From Paractinoplanes aksuensis (GTDB taxonomy: Bacteria; Actinomycetota; Actinomycetes; Mycobacteriales; Micromonosporaceae), in the NCBI RefSeq assembly GCF_024137025.1, contig NZ_JAMYJR010000022.1:1-48857 (forward strand): 48,857 bases of DNA. The letters are read 5' to 3'. Positions within the stretch are counted from its first letter, which is position 1. Each line of letters starts with the position of its first letter. Below the pieces are notes generated by a model, which did no database searches, was not told the origin of the DNA, and saw nothing but the letters and a program-made list of their open reading frames with translations. The position numbers and the translations under genes are program-made. Below are positions 6,626-16,600 of the stretch, one piece after another.

Positions 6626-8262
6626 GCCAGCACCGTCTCCCGGTACGTCGCGTCGGCCGCGGCCAGGTCGCCGTGCGTGCCGTCGGCGCGGACCGCGCCC
6701 TCGTGCAGGAACACCACCCGGTCGGTGACCGCGAGCAGGGCCGGGCTGGTGGTGACCAGGATCGTCGTGCGTCCGTCGCGCATCGCGCGCAGCCGGGTGG
6801 CGATCCGGGCCTCGGTCACGGCGTCGACGGCCGTGGTCGGGTCGTGCAGCACGAGCACCGGCGCCTCGGTGGCCAGGGCCCGGGCCAGCGCGATCCGCTG
6901 CCGCTGGCCGCCGGACAGGGTGCGGGCGCCGTCGCCCAGCACCGCGTCGAGGCCGTCGGGCAGGGTGCGGGCCACCTCGTCGGCGTCGGCCGCGGCCATC
7001 GCGGCGTCGACCGTGCCCGGGTCGGCCCGGTCGAGCGAGACGGCCGCGCGCAGGGTGCCGTCGAACAGGTCGGTGTGGTGCTCGACGGCCAGGACGGCGG
7101 CGCGCAGGTCTTCCGGTTCGAGCGCGGCCAGCGTCACGCCGTCGAGTTCGACCACGCCGTCGGCCGGGTCGGACGACCGGCCGAGCAACTGCAGCAGTTC
7201 GGCCGCGGCGGCCGCGTCGGTGGCGACGATCCCGACGGTTTCGCCGGGGGCGATTTTGACGGTCACATCCCGTACGCGCAGATCGATCTGGCCTTTGACC
7301 GGAGTGACCGGAACGGCATCACCGCCGGTGACCGCCACCGGCGCCGACAGCACCGCCTCGATGCGCCGGGACGACGCGCGGGCCTGGGCGAAGTCGGCGC
7401 CGACCCAGCCGAAGGTCGACAGTGGACCGACCAGGAACTGCGCGAGCCCGACGGACGAGATCAGCTGGCCCACGGTGATGTCGCCGCGCACGGCCAGGAT
7501 GCCGCCGACGACAGCTATCACGGCCAGGAAGAGTCCACTGACGGTGAGAACCACGCCTTGGTAGGCCGCCTCGGTGCGGGCGGCCCGCACGGTGGCCGTC
7601 AGCGCGACCTGACTGCGCTGCCGGTAACGGGAGACCGCGGCCTCCTCGGCCCGCAGGCCCTTGACCACACGCAGCCCCTCGACCAGGTCGGCCGCGACCC
7701 CGGAGGCCTCGGCCGCGTGTTCCTGCTCGGTCTCGCTGCGCTCCTCCAGCGGCTGGCCGATGCGCTGGCCCAGCCACATCAGCGGCGGCAGGCCGAGCAG
7801 CACCAGCAGGCCGAGCGGGATCGAGATCCAGAGCAGCAGCACGGCGGTGAAGACGACGGCGACCACGGCCGCGGTGCCGTAGACGATGGCCACCGCGACC
7901 CCACCGACCCGGGCCGTGTCGCTGGTGGCGATCGAGACCAGGGCGCCGGGCAGCCGGCCCTCCTCGGCCCCGCCGCGGTTGTGCAGCACCCGGCGGGTCA
8001 CTTGCAGGCGCAGGTCGTGGGCGGCCTGTTCGGAGGCGCGGGCGCCGGCCCGCGCGCCGTAACGGAAGCTGTAGCTGAGTCCGATGTAGACGCCGCCGAG
8101 CACGCCGAGCCACAGGAACAGGTCGCCGACACCGCCGTCGACCGCGCGGTCGATGATGACGCCGATCAGGAACGGGACGGACACCTCGCCCGCCTGGTGC
8201 AGGGTGGCCAGCAGCGCGCCGGTGCCGATCAGGCGACGCTGCCTCGTGAGCGCTGCCTTCAC
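6622..8262 (-). CDS. ABC half-transporter A (exporter fold) with dismantled ATP site
   Basis: Start set at GTG 8262, which overlaps the FecE-type stop as GTGA; a frame extended upstream would run inside that gene. The 546-residue product has a membrane domain (about residues 10-300) and an ATPase domain. The signature LSGGQRQR (near residue 448) is perfect. The Walker A position reads GIVATDAAAAAELL, with no P-loop Lys; Walker B reads VLVLHDPTT, with Asp to His and the catalytic Glu to Asp; the switch His is gone (VTTSPALL). It can only serve as signature donor for half-transporter B. Coupled start and stop overlaps place it fourth in the iron-boxed operon. Confidence 0.9.
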   Translation of the reverse strand: MKAALTRQRRLIGTGALLATLHQAGEVSVPFLIGVIIDRAVDGGVGDLFLWLGVLGGVYIGLSYSFRYGARAGARASEQAAHDLRLQVTRRVLHNRGGAEEGRLPGALVSIATSDTARVGGVAVAIVYGTAAVVAVVFTAVLLLWISIPLGLLVLLGLPPLMWLGQRIGQPLEERSETEQEHAAEASGVAADLVEGLRVVKGLRAEEAAVSRYRQRSQVALTATVRAARTEAAYQGVVLTVSGLFLAVIAVVGGILAVRGDITVGQLISSVGLAQFLVGPLSTFGWVGADFAQARASSRRIEAVLSAPVAVTGGDAVPVTPVKGQIDLRVRDVTVKIAPGETVGIVATDAAAAAELLQLLGRSSDPADGVVELDGVTLAALEPEDLRAAVLAVEHHTDLFDGTLRAAVSLDRADPGTVDAAMAAADADEVARTLPDGLDAVLGDGARTLSGGQRQRIALARALATEAPVLVLHDPTTAVDAVTEARIATRLRAMRDGRTTILVTTSPALLAVTDRVVFLHEGAVRADGTHGDLAAADATYRETVLA

Positions 8263-9083
8263 GCGCGGGCTGCTTCCGGCGTACGGGAACCGCGCCGGCG
8301 CTGCCGGTCGGCCGGAACCACCATCGGGGTTCCGGTCTCGGGGTCGTCGATGACCCGGCACGGCATCGCGAAGACGTCCTCGACGCACTGGGCCGTCATC
8401 ACCTCGGCCGGCGGGCCCTGGGCCACGACCTCACCGGCTTTCATCACGATGAGCTCGGTCGCATAACGGCAGGCGTGATTGAGGTCGTGCAGCACGGCTA
8501 CGATCGTGCGGCCCTGCTCGTGCAGTTCGGCACAAAGGTCGAGCACCTCGAACTGGTGCGACAGGTCGAGGAACGTGGTCGGCTCGTCGAGCAGCAGGAT
8601 CGGCGTCTGCTGGGCCAGGGCCATGGCCAGCCAGACCCGCTGCCGCTGACCGCCGGAGAGCTCGTCGACGAACCGGTCGGCCAGGTCGGCCACCTCGGTC
8701 AGCCGCATCGCCTCGGTCACCGCGACCTCGTCCTCGGGCGACCACTGCCGCAGCAGGCGCTGGTGGGCGAAGCGGCCGCGGGCGACCAGTTCCTCGACCA
8801 CGATGCCGCCGGGCACGATCGGCGACTGCGGCAGCATGCCCAGCTGCTTCGCGACCTGCTTGGACGGGTACGAGGCGATCGCCTGCCCGTCCAGCCAGAC
8901 CGCCCCGGCCTGCGGCTTGAGCACCCGCGCGAGGGCCTTGAGCAGTGTCGACTTGCCGCACGCGTTGGGGCCGACGATGACCGTGAACGAGCCATCGGTG
9001 ATCCCGACGTCGAGTTTCTCGGCCACGACCCGCTTGTCGTAGGCGAGTGTCAGGTCCTCGGCCCGCAGGCGGGGATCGGTCAT
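8259..9083 (-). CDS. FecE/FepC-type iron-siderophore ABC transporter ATPase
   Basis: Energises siderophore import through the two permeases encoded just upstream. The 274-residue protein has Walker A GPNACGKST (38-46), Q-loop in MLPQSP, signature LSGGQRQRV (142-150), Walker B ILLLDEP (162-168) and the switch His in VLHDLNHA. All are intact. Start at ATG 9083, which overlaps the preceding permease stop by 4 nt; an upstream extension of the frame lies within that permease gene and is rejected. The stop overlaps the GTG of half-transporter A. The chelate is unknown. Confidence 0.94.
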   Translation of the reverse strand: MTDPRLRAEDLTLAYDKRVVAEKLDVGITDGSFTVIVGPNACGKSTLLKALARVLKPQAGAVWLDGQAIASYPSKQVAKQLGMLPQSPIVPGGIVVEELVARGRFAHQRLLRQWSPEDEVAVTEAMRLTEVADLADRFVDELSGGQRQRVWLAMALAQQTPILLLDEPTTFLDLSHQFEVLDLCAELHEQGRTIVAVLHDLNHACRYATELIVMKAGEVVAQGPPAEVMTAQCVEDVFAMPCRVIDDPETGTPMVVPADRQRRRGSRTPEAARA

Positions 9084-10105
9084 CGTCTCGCTCCTCGTTC
9101 GCGGAACAGCAACCAGGTCAGATAGACGCCGCCGAGCGCCGCGGTGATCACGCCGACCGGGATGTCGTTGCCGGGCAGGGCGTTCTGCGCGGCCCAGTCG
9201 CCGGCCGACAGCAGCATCGCGCCCATCATGGCCGCGGGCAGGATGCCGGCGTTGGGCGAACGGCTCAACCGGGCGGCCAGCGGCGGCGCGGCCAGGGCCA
9301 CGAAGGCGATCGGGCCGGCGGCGGCGGTCGCCCCGGCCGACAGCCCGACGGCGGCCAGGGCCAGGATGGCCCGGCTGCGCTCGACCGGAACCCCCTGCAG
9401 GACGGCCATCTCGTCGCCCAGGGCCAGCAGCTTGAGGTGCCGTCCGAAGTAGACGACAGTGGGCAGCAGCAGGACCACGGTGACGCCGGCGATGATCACC
9501 TCGGTCCAGCCCCGGCCGTTCACGCTGCCGATCAGCCACACCTGCGCGGCGATGGCCTCGTTGAGGCGGGCGCGATAGATCAGGTACGAGTTCAGGGCCT
9601 CGAGCAGCGCCGAGACGCCGATTCCCATGAGTACGAGCCGGAACGGCTGCACACCGCGGCGGAACGCCAGCAGATAAATGACCACGGCGGTGATCACACA
9701 GCCGACGATCGCGCCCACGCCGACCTGCGCCCCGCCGCCGCCGGCGATGAGCATCACGATGAGCGCGCCGCTGGCCGCGCCGGTGGTCAGGCCGATGAAG
9801 TCGGGGCTGCCGAGCGGGTTGCGGGTGAGGCTCTGGAACACCGCTCCGCTCGCGCCCAGGGCCGCGCCGACCAGCAGGGTGACCAGCACTCGGGGCAGGC
9901 GCAGCTCGTAGACGATGAAGTCGGTGCCGGCGTCGCCTTTACCGGCCAGGCTCTTCAACACGTCGGCCACCGGCACCGGGAAGTCGCCCGTGGTCAGGTT
10001 GACCAGCGCGACGGCGAGCGCGGCGGCGAGCAGCAGCACGCCGACGATCAGGGCGCGCGGGTAGATCCGCACCGAGAGGCCGGCGCCTCGGACCACTGTC
10101 CTCAC
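9080..10105 (-). CDS. FecCD-family iron-siderophore ABC permease (second subunit)
   Basis: Membrane subunit of the importer, 341 residues from GTG 10105, with about nine to ten hydrophobic helices. Family hallmarks are visible: LRLPRVLVTLLVGAALGASG, QSLTRNPLGSPDFIG, the cytoplasmic ALGDEMA coupling region, GPIAFVALAAPPLAARL, and PVGVITAALGGVYL near the end. Its start overlaps the stop of the first permease as GTGA and its stop overlaps the ATPase start as ATGA, so the subunits are made in coupled amounts. It should pair with the upstream permease as a heterodimer. Confidence 0.93.
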   Translation of the reverse strand: MRTVVRGAGLSVRIYPRALIVGVLLLAAALAVALVNLTTGDFPVPVADVLKSLAGKGDAGTDFIVYELRLPRVLVTLLVGAALGASGAVFQSLTRNPLGSPDFIGLTTGAASGALIVMLIAGGGGAQVGVGAIVGCVITAVVIYLLAFRRGVQPFRLVLMGIGVSALLEALNSYLIYRARLNEAIAAQVWLIGSVNGRGWTEVIIAGVTVVLLLPTVVYFGRHLKLLALGDEMAVLQGVPVERSRAILALAAVGLSAGATAAAGPIAFVALAAPPLAARLSRSPNAGILPAAMMGAMLLSAGDWAAQNALPGNDIPVGVITAALGGVYLTWLLFRERGARR

Positions 10106-11151
10106 AGTGAACTCAACCGGCGTCGGCGGCACAGCGCGATGAACAACGGCGCGCCCAGGAAAGCGGTGACCACGCCGACCGGGAGCTCGGCCGGGGTCAC
10201 CAGCACCCGGCCCAGCACGTCGGCCCCCAGGATCAGGGCGGGACCGATGATCACGGCATAGGCCAGGATCCAGCGGTAGTCGGAGCCGACGATCATGCGG
10301 GCCGCGTACGGCACGGCCAGCCCGAGGAACCAGATCGGACCGGCGGCGGCCGTGGCGGCCCCGCACAGCAGGGTCACGGCCAGCAGGCCGAGGGCCCGGA
10401 TGCGTACGGGATGGGCCCCGACCGCGGTGGCCGAGTCGTCGCCCAGGCTGAGCGCGTTGAGCTGCCGCCCCAGGATCAGCGCGAGCACGATGCCGACCGC
10501 GAGGAAGGGCAGGATCCGCAGGACAGTGCCCGAGTCGCGGTCGGAGAACGAGCCGACGTCCCAGTGCCGGTAGCGGTCGAACGCCTCACGGCGCAGCACC
10601 AGGATCACCCAGACGAACGCGCCGAGCACCGCCGTGATCGAGACCCCGGCCAGAATCTGCCGCTCGGGGGTCGGATGCCGCCCGGCCCCGCCCAGCGCGA
10701 AGACGGCGGCCGAGGTGAGCGCGGCCCCGAGGAAGGCGAACCAGACGTAGCCGGAGGCGGTGGTCACACCGAGGAAAGCGATCGCGACGACCACGAGGGT
10801 CGAGGCGCCCATGTTCACGCCGAGCAGCCCCGGTTCGGCCAAGGGGTTGCGGGTGAGCGCCTGCATGACCGTGCCGGCCAGCCCCAGCGCGGCGCCGACC
10901 CCGAGCCCGAGCAGCGTCCGGGGTAGACGCAGGTCATGGACGATGGCCGATTCCGGCGAGTTGTCGGGGTGCCACAGCACCTGCCACACCGTCGACAGCT
11001 CGATCGTGCGGCTGCCGATCGCGATGCTCACAGCTATCACGACAAATAGGACAGCCAGGGCCGCCACGAAGCCGATCCAGCGCCGCTTCGCCCGATTCTG
11101 GTGCGCGCTGGAGGGCGGGGCCGCAATGACGGCGGTCAACGTGGGCTCCAT
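10102..11151 (-). CDS. FecCD-family iron-siderophore ABC permease (first subunit)
   Basis: First gene of the five-gene iron operon. The 349-residue polytopic protein carries the family signatures LRLPRTLLGLGVGAALGLAG, QALTRNPLAEPGLLGVNMGAS, ALSLGDDSATAVG and PVGVVTAFLGAPLFIALCRRR. It starts at ATG 11151, 11 nt downstream of the iron box, so repressor binding would cover its promoter. The last codons overlap the second permease start by 4 nt. The pair forms the channel for the lipoprotein encoded divergently at 11,240. Confidence 0.93.
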   Translation of the reverse strand: MEPTLTAVIAAPPSSAHQNRAKRRWIGFVAALAVLFVVIAVSIAIGSRTIELSTVWQVLWHPDNSPESAIVHDLRLPRTLLGLGVGAALGLAGTVMQALTRNPLAEPGLLGVNMGASTLVVVAIAFLGVTTASGYVWFAFLGAALTSAAVFALGGAGRHPTPERQILAGVSITAVLGAFVWVILVLRREAFDRYRHWDVGSFSDRDSGTVLRILPFLAVGIVLALILGRQLNALSLGDDSATAVGAHPVRIRALGLLAVTLLCGAATAAAGPIWFLGLAVPYAARMIVGSDYRWILAYAVIIGPALILGADVLGRVLVTPAELPVGVVTAFLGAPLFIALCRRRRLSSL

Positions 11152-11162
11152 GGGTTCTGCGT

Positions 11163-11181
11163 TTAGGTGAGGCTAACCTAC
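11163..11181. promoter_or_regulatory. Iron box (IdeR/DmdR1-type operator) between divergent iron-uptake genes
   Basis: TTAGGTGAGGCTAACCTAC matches the actinobacterial iron-repressor consensus TTAGGTTAGGCTAACCTAA at 17 of 19 positions. On the minus strand a TAGCCT -10 lies inside the site with a GTGACC -35-like element 18 nt upstream. On the plus strand TAACCT is the likely -10. One operator can thus shut off both directions when iron is sufficient. Confidence 0.9.
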
Positions 11182-11239
11182 ACTCGCGGTCGAGGTCACC
11201 CGTCCCGGGGCCCTCGCGTTTTTCAGAAGGGAACAGCCC

Positions 11240-12295
11240 GTGCGGCTCATCAATATCCGGCGGACTGCCACTGTGGCGGCGGCCGGGCTCCTCCTCGCGC
11301 TGACCGCGTGCGGACCGAACAGCGAGAACGACGAGCCGGCCACCGCCGGCAGCGCCTCGGCCGGCGTCGACGCCGCCGCCTTCCCCGTGTCCATCGCCCA
11401 CAAGTTCGGCACGGCCGAGATCAAGGCCGAGCCCAAGCGGATCGTCACCGTCGGCCTGGTCGAGCAGGACGCCCTGCTCGCGCTGGGTGTCGTCCCGGTC
11501 GCGACCACCGAGTGGTTCGGCGAGAAGCCGGGCGCGATCTGGCCCTGGGCCACCGCCGCGCTGGGCTCGGCCGAGAAGCCGCAGGTGCTGACGTTCACCG
11601 ACGGCATCCAGTTCGAGAAGGTCGCGGCGCTCAAGCCCGACCTCATCCTGGCCGTCTACTCCGGTCTGACCACCGAGGACTACGCCAAGCTGTCGAAGAT
11701 GGCGCCGACCGTGGCCCAGCCCAAGGACCAGGTCGACTACGGCGTGAGCTGGCAGGAGTTGACCCGTACGGTCGGCGAGTCGGTCGGCCGCAAGGCGCAG
11801 GCCGAGAAGCTGGTCACCGACACCGAGGCCCTGTTCACCAAGGTCAAGGCGGACCACCCCGAGTTCGCGGGCAAGACCGGTCTGATGGCCACCACGTACG
11901 AGGGCTACTGGGTCTACGGCACGCAAGACCCCCGCGGACGCCTGCTCACCGACCTCGGCTTCACGCTGCCGGCCGGCCTCGACGAGATCACCGGCAAGGA
12001 GTTCGGCGCCAACCTGTCCAAGGAGCGCACCGACCTGCTCGACGTCGACATGCTGGTCTGGATCGTCGACAAGCACGACGCCGACAAGGCGAAGGTGCAG
12101 GCCGACCCGCTCTACAGCAAGCTGAAGGTCAAGACCGAGGCCCGCGACCTCTACGTCGAGAACCTCGAGCAGGTCGGCGCGGCCACCTCGTTCATCTCGG
12201 TGCTGAGCCTGCCCTACCTGCTCGACAAGCTGGTGCCCCAGATCGCCGCCGCCGTCGACGGCGACCCGGCCACCGCGGTCGTCCGCGCTTCCTGA
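11240..12295 (+). CDS. Iron-siderophore-binding lipoprotein (FecB/FhuD-type)
   Basis: Captures the ferric chelate outside the cell and delivers it to the FecCD-type permeases. The 351-residue product starts at GTG 11240 behind AGAAGGGA and has a lipoprotein signal: basic start, hydrophobic stretch and lipobox LTAC with Cys24. The mature part begins with a short Gly/Ala/Ser linker, then KRIVTVGLVEQDALLALGVVPV, the typical first strand and helix of the class III binding-protein fold. A second lobe follows after about residue 190. It is divergent from the permease operon across the iron box, so shares its iron control. The length is usual for the family. Confidence 0.93.
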   Translation: MRLINIRRTATVAAAGLLLALTACGPNSENDEPATAGSASAGVDAAAFPVSIAHKFGTAEIKAEPKRIVTVGLVEQDALLALGVVPVATTEWFGEKPGAIWPWATAALGSAEKPQVLTFTDGIQFEKVAALKPDLILAVYSGLTTEDYAKLSKMAPTVAQPKDQVDYGVSWQELTRTVGESVGRKAQAEKLVTDTEALFTKVKADHPEFAGKTGLMATTYEGYWVYGTQDPRGRLLTDLGFTLPAGLDEITGKEFGANLSKERTDLLDVDMLVWIVDKHDADKAKVQADPLYSKLKVKTEARDLYVENLEQVGAATSFISVLSLPYLLDKLVPQIAAAVDGDPATAVVRAS

Positions 12296-12311
12296 GAAAC
12301 GCTGTGGCCCG

Positions 12312-13466
12312 TCAGTCCTTGAGCAGCTGGCGGGCCATGACGACACGCTGCACCTGGTTGGTGCCCTCGTAGATCTGGGTGATCTTGGCGTCGCGCATCA
12401 TGCGCTCGACCGGGTAGTCACGGGTGTAGCCGTACCCACCCAGCAGCTGGACGGCGTCGGTGGTGATCTCCATCGCGGCGTCGGAGGCGAAGCACTTGGC
12501 GGCGGCGCCGAAGTAGGTCAGGTCGGCGTCGCCGCGCTCGCTCTTGCCGGCCGCGACGTAGGTGAGCTGCCGCGCCGCCTCGAGCTTCATGCCCATGTCG
12601 GCCAGCATGAACTGAACGCCTTGGAAGTCGGCCACCGGCTTGCCGAACTGCTTGCGCTCCTTCACATAGCCCTTCGCGAAGTCGAGCGCGCCCTGGGCGA
12701 TGCCCAGCGCCTGGGCCGCGATCGTGACGCGGGTGTGGTCGAGCGTCTTCATCGCCGTCGCGAAGCCGGTGCCCTCGTCGCCGATCATGCGGTCGGCCGG
12801 GATGCGGACGTTGTCGAAGTAGACCTCGCGGGTCGGCGAGCCCTTGATGCCGAGCTTCTTCTCGGGCGCGCCGAAGCTGACCCCGGCGTCGGACTTCTCG
12901 ACCACGAAGGCCGAGATGCCCTTGGAGCGCTTGGTCGGGTCGGTGACCGCGAAGACCGTGTAGTACTCCGAAACGCCCGCGTTGGTGATCCAGCGCTTGA
13001 CGCCGTTGAGCACCCAGTGATCACCGTCACGTACGGCCTTGGTCGTCATCGACGCCGCGTCCGAACCGGCCTCGGGCTCGGACAGGCAGTACGAGAACAT
13101 GGCCTCACCCGAGGCGACCTTGGGCAGGTACTTCCGCTTCAGCTCTTCCGAGGCGGCGATCAGCAGCGGCATCGTGCCCAGCTTGTTGACCGCGGGGATC
13201 AGCGAGGACGAGCCGCAGGCGCGGGCCACCTCCTCGATCACGATGGCGGTGGCCAGGGCGTCGGCGCCGGCCCCGCCGTACTCGACCGGGATGTGCGGCG
13301 CGTGGAAATCACTGCTGCGCAGGGCGTCGTACGAAGCCTTGGGGAATTCCCCGGTCTCGTCGGCCTCGGCCGCATTCGGCGCCACCCGCGCGTCGCACAC
13401 CTCGCGCACCGCGGCGCGGATGGTCTCGTGGTCCTCCGGCAGCTGGTAGACGTCGAACTCGCTCAT
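12312..13466 (-). CDS. Acyl-CoA dehydrogenase
   Basis: FAD enzyme that introduces the alpha-beta double bond in acyl-CoA. The 384-residue length is standard. Visible motifs are YCLSEPEAGSDAASM of the flavin-binding middle domain, WITNAG, and the C-terminal GGYGYTRDYPVERMMRDAKI followed by IYEGTNQ, where Glu367 is the expected catalytic base. It is convergent with the siderophore-binding lipoprotein gene, only 16 nt apart, with no clear terminator between. Chain length or branching of the substrate cannot be told; straight short-chain or branched-chain acyl-CoA is equally possible. Confidence 0.93.
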   Translation of the reverse strand: MSEFDVYQLPEDHETIRAAVREVCDARVAPNAAEADETGEFPKASYDALRSSDFHAPHIPVEYGGAGADALATAIVIEEVARACGSSSLIPAVNKLGTMPLLIAASEELKRKYLPKVASGEAMFSYCLSEPEAGSDAASMTTKAVRDGDHWVLNGVKRWITNAGVSEYYTVFAVTDPTKRSKGISAFVVEKSDAGVSFGAPEKKLGIKGSPTREVYFDNVRIPADRMIGDEGTGFATAMKTLDHTRVTIAAQALGIAQGALDFAKGYVKERKQFGKPVADFQGVQFMLADMGMKLEAARQLTYVAAGKSERGDADLTYFGAAAKCFASDAAMEITTDAVQLLGGYGYTRDYPVERMMRDAKITQIYEGTNQVQRVVMARQLLKD

Positions 13467-13645
13467 AGCCTGGCCCCTTCACTCCAACAGTCCCGCCGCT
13501 ATGTTACTGGCGCGTAGCGTACGCCGACCAGAGGCTGAGCGGCCGCGGGCGTTTTCTATAGATGTCGGCCCCCGTGAGCCTGTTCTAATGAGGTGTCGGA
13601 CCGGCATGCTCTAGGCAAGGCGTGGCGGCAGGTCGAGGAGGTTCC

Positions 13646-16600
13646 GTGGCGCAGGCTGAACAGCCCGACAGCTACGACGATGAGCTGTCCCGCATCGAGG
13701 CCTCGATCGCGGACCTCAAGATCCGTGACATGGCCGCGGCCAAGGAGCGCACGCAGATCGCCGCCAAGATCCAGGCGGCGCAGTTCCAGCGCGACATCCT
13801 GGCCCACGCCAACACCAAGAAAAAGGCCACCAAACCCACCAAGAGCCGTCGCGTACGCCGTCGCGAGCCCGACGAGTTCCCGCCGCCGCCCCCGCCGACC
13901 GGCGGCCCCGCCGAAGAGCCGCCACCGCCCCCACCGCCCTCTTCGAAGCGCACCGGGCCGCGACCCGACTGGGCGCCACCCGGGTCGGCCCACACCGGCC
14001 CGCCCGGGGTCGCCACCGACGGCGTGACCATGCTCGTCGACGACCCGCCGCCGACCGAGCGGGTCGCCCCGCCGCCGCGCCGCTCGGCCGGGTTCACCGG
14101 GGCCGAGCACCACCCGCCCGAGGCGTCCTCCCAGTCGGTGCAGAACATCCTGCTCGCGCTGGGCGCCCTGCTCATCGGCGTGGCCGCGGTGGTCTTCGCC
14201 GGGGTCGCGGTCAGCAACCCGTTCGCCCGGGCCCTGATCCTGGCCCTGGCCACCACGACCGCCCTGGTCGCCGCGCCCGGCATCGCCCGGCGCGGCCTCA
14301 GCTCGACCGGCGAGACCGTGGCCTGGGTCGGCCTCATCCTTCTTCCGCTCACCCTGTTCGCCCTGCACGGCAGCGAGCTGACCGGCGGCGCGAGCGTGCC
14401 CGTCCCGCTCTATCTGGGCATCACCTTCGCCATCACGGCGGTGGCCAGCTTCGCGTACGCCGGGGCCACCCGCCTCGCCGCGCCGCGTTACGCCACCGTC
14501 GTGGCCGCGCAGCCGGTGCCACTGCTGCTGGCCGAGCCGATGATCCAGAGCCCGGCCGGCTGGGGCATGGCGCTGACCGTGGTCGCCGTGCTCGACCTGC
14601 TGCTGCTGACCACCGTCATCCGCCGGGGCCGGCTGGTGCCGCAGTGGCCGTGGGGCCGCCCGGTGGCCGCCGACCGCGAGCACCAGGATCCGGTGCTGCT
14701 GGCCGAGGACGCCCCGGAGCGCCCGGAATCGGCCCGCGAGGAGCCCGACCTCATCCTGCACGGCACCACCGAACGACGGCGCAAGGGCTGGTTGCGCACC
14801 CGCATCTTCCCCGGCCCGCGCCCGGCCGGCGCCCCCGCCGCCGGTTCGGTCCCGATCGCGCCCCCGGCCGCCCCGCCGTCGGCCGATTGGCTGCGCGAGC
14901 TGACGTTCGCGCTGCTGTGCGTGGCCAGCGCGGGCGCCCTGCTCTATTCGTCGGTGGCGTTGCTGCAGGCCCGGGTGCTGCCCGACGCGCTGCGGTCCGG
15001 GCTGGTGCTGGTGCTGGCCGCGCTCACCGCGTTCGCCGCGGCCTGGCTGCTCGACAACCTGACCGCCCGCAACATCGCCGGCGCCGTGCTGGCCCTGTCC
15101 GTGATCGGCGCGACGGCCCGCATCGCCGACGTCGTGTCGCCACCCTGGACGCTGGCCGTGGCGGCCGCCGCGATCGCGGTCACCGGCGCCGTCGTGACCC
15201 TGGTGCCGCCCGAGGTGCGCCGGGGCCCGCAGATCGCCTCGGCCGTCGCGCTCGCCCTGATCAGCCTGATCCTGGTGCTCGACTGCCTGCGCGCCGCCTT
15301 CCTGCCGCTGCAGGCGGCCCGGCCCGTCTGGCACGCCGACCCGGCGGTCTACACCCAGCGGATGGCCGAGGCCGCCGGCGACCTGGGCTGGCTGCTGGCC
15401 TTCAGCGCGCTGCTGGTCACGATCGCCGCCGCGCTCGCCCTGCCGCCCAGCGTGCGGCACGAGGGCGCGGTCGCCGGCATCGCGCTGACCGCCCTGGCCG
15501 TGCCCGCCTCGCTCGGCCTGGGCTGGTCCGGGGCGCCGTGGCCGCTGGTCATCGCCGCCGTCGGCATCGGCGCCGCCGGGCTGGCCGCCACCACCCGCCG
15601 CATCGCGATCGTGCACGTGGCCGCGGCCGGTGTGGTCGGCCTGTTCGGGGCGGGCGCCGCGCTGGGCGCGGCCTGGCTGACCGCCGCCGTGCTGACCGCG
15701 ATCGCCGGGGCCGGCGTGATGATCGCCGTGGCCGCCCGGCAGATCCCCATCCGTCTCTACGCCTGGCTGGTCGGCGACTGGGCGTCCGGCGCGGCCGCGC
15801 TGGCCCTGCCCGGCGCCGTGGTGACGGCCGCGCTCGCCGTCGCCGACCAGGGCCAGGGCCCACCGGCCACCGAGGCGGTCACCGTGCCCGCGCTGGCCGT
15901 CGGCTTCCTGGCCGTGGCGGCCACGCTCAGCTACGCCGCGGTGTTCCAGGTGGCCCGGCGCGACATCAGCCTGCCGCTGACCGTCGGCACCGGCCTGGGC
16001 GCCATCGCCCTGGCGTTGGCCGCTCTGCTCGCCCCGGGGGCCACTGCGCCCGACGTCTGGGTCGGCGCGCTGCTGCTGGTCGCGGCCGGGCTGCTGTTCT
16101 TCTCGAAATCGATCGACAACGGGCGCCGCAGCGACCGGGTGCTCGACGGTCCCGACATCGCCGCCGCGGCCGCCACCGTCGCGATCTGCGGCGCGCTGGC
16201 CCGCGTGTTCGCGCTCGCCTTCCCGGCGGCCCCGCTGGCCGTGGCCGGTGTGGTGGTGCTCATCGTGGCGCTCGGCGTGGCCGTGCTGCCCGAGGAGTGG
16301 AGCCGCGGCCCCAACCGCGGCCTGGCCGTGGCCGGCGTGGTCGTCGGCGCGATCGCCGGTTACCTGGCCCTGGCCGGCGCGATCCGCATGCTGGGCGTCT
16401 CGGCCGACCTGTGGGACGCCGACCTGAGCCGCTTCCCGGCGCCCGCTCCGGGGGCCTGGCAGGCGCCGTTCGCCCTGGTCGTGGTGTCGATCGCGGCGGC
16501 CCTGGCGGCCCCGCGCCCGTGGTCGCACCTGTTCTCGGCCATCGCCGGGGCGGCGGCCGCGATCGGCGCGCCGTTCGCGCTCGGACTGCCCTGGTGGTCG

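Noticed and set aside
9047..10261. Plus-strand open frame opposite the FecCD-type permease
   Set aside because: Gln/Gly/Asp/His-rich shadow without ribosome binding site; the minus-strand permease has clear family motifs.
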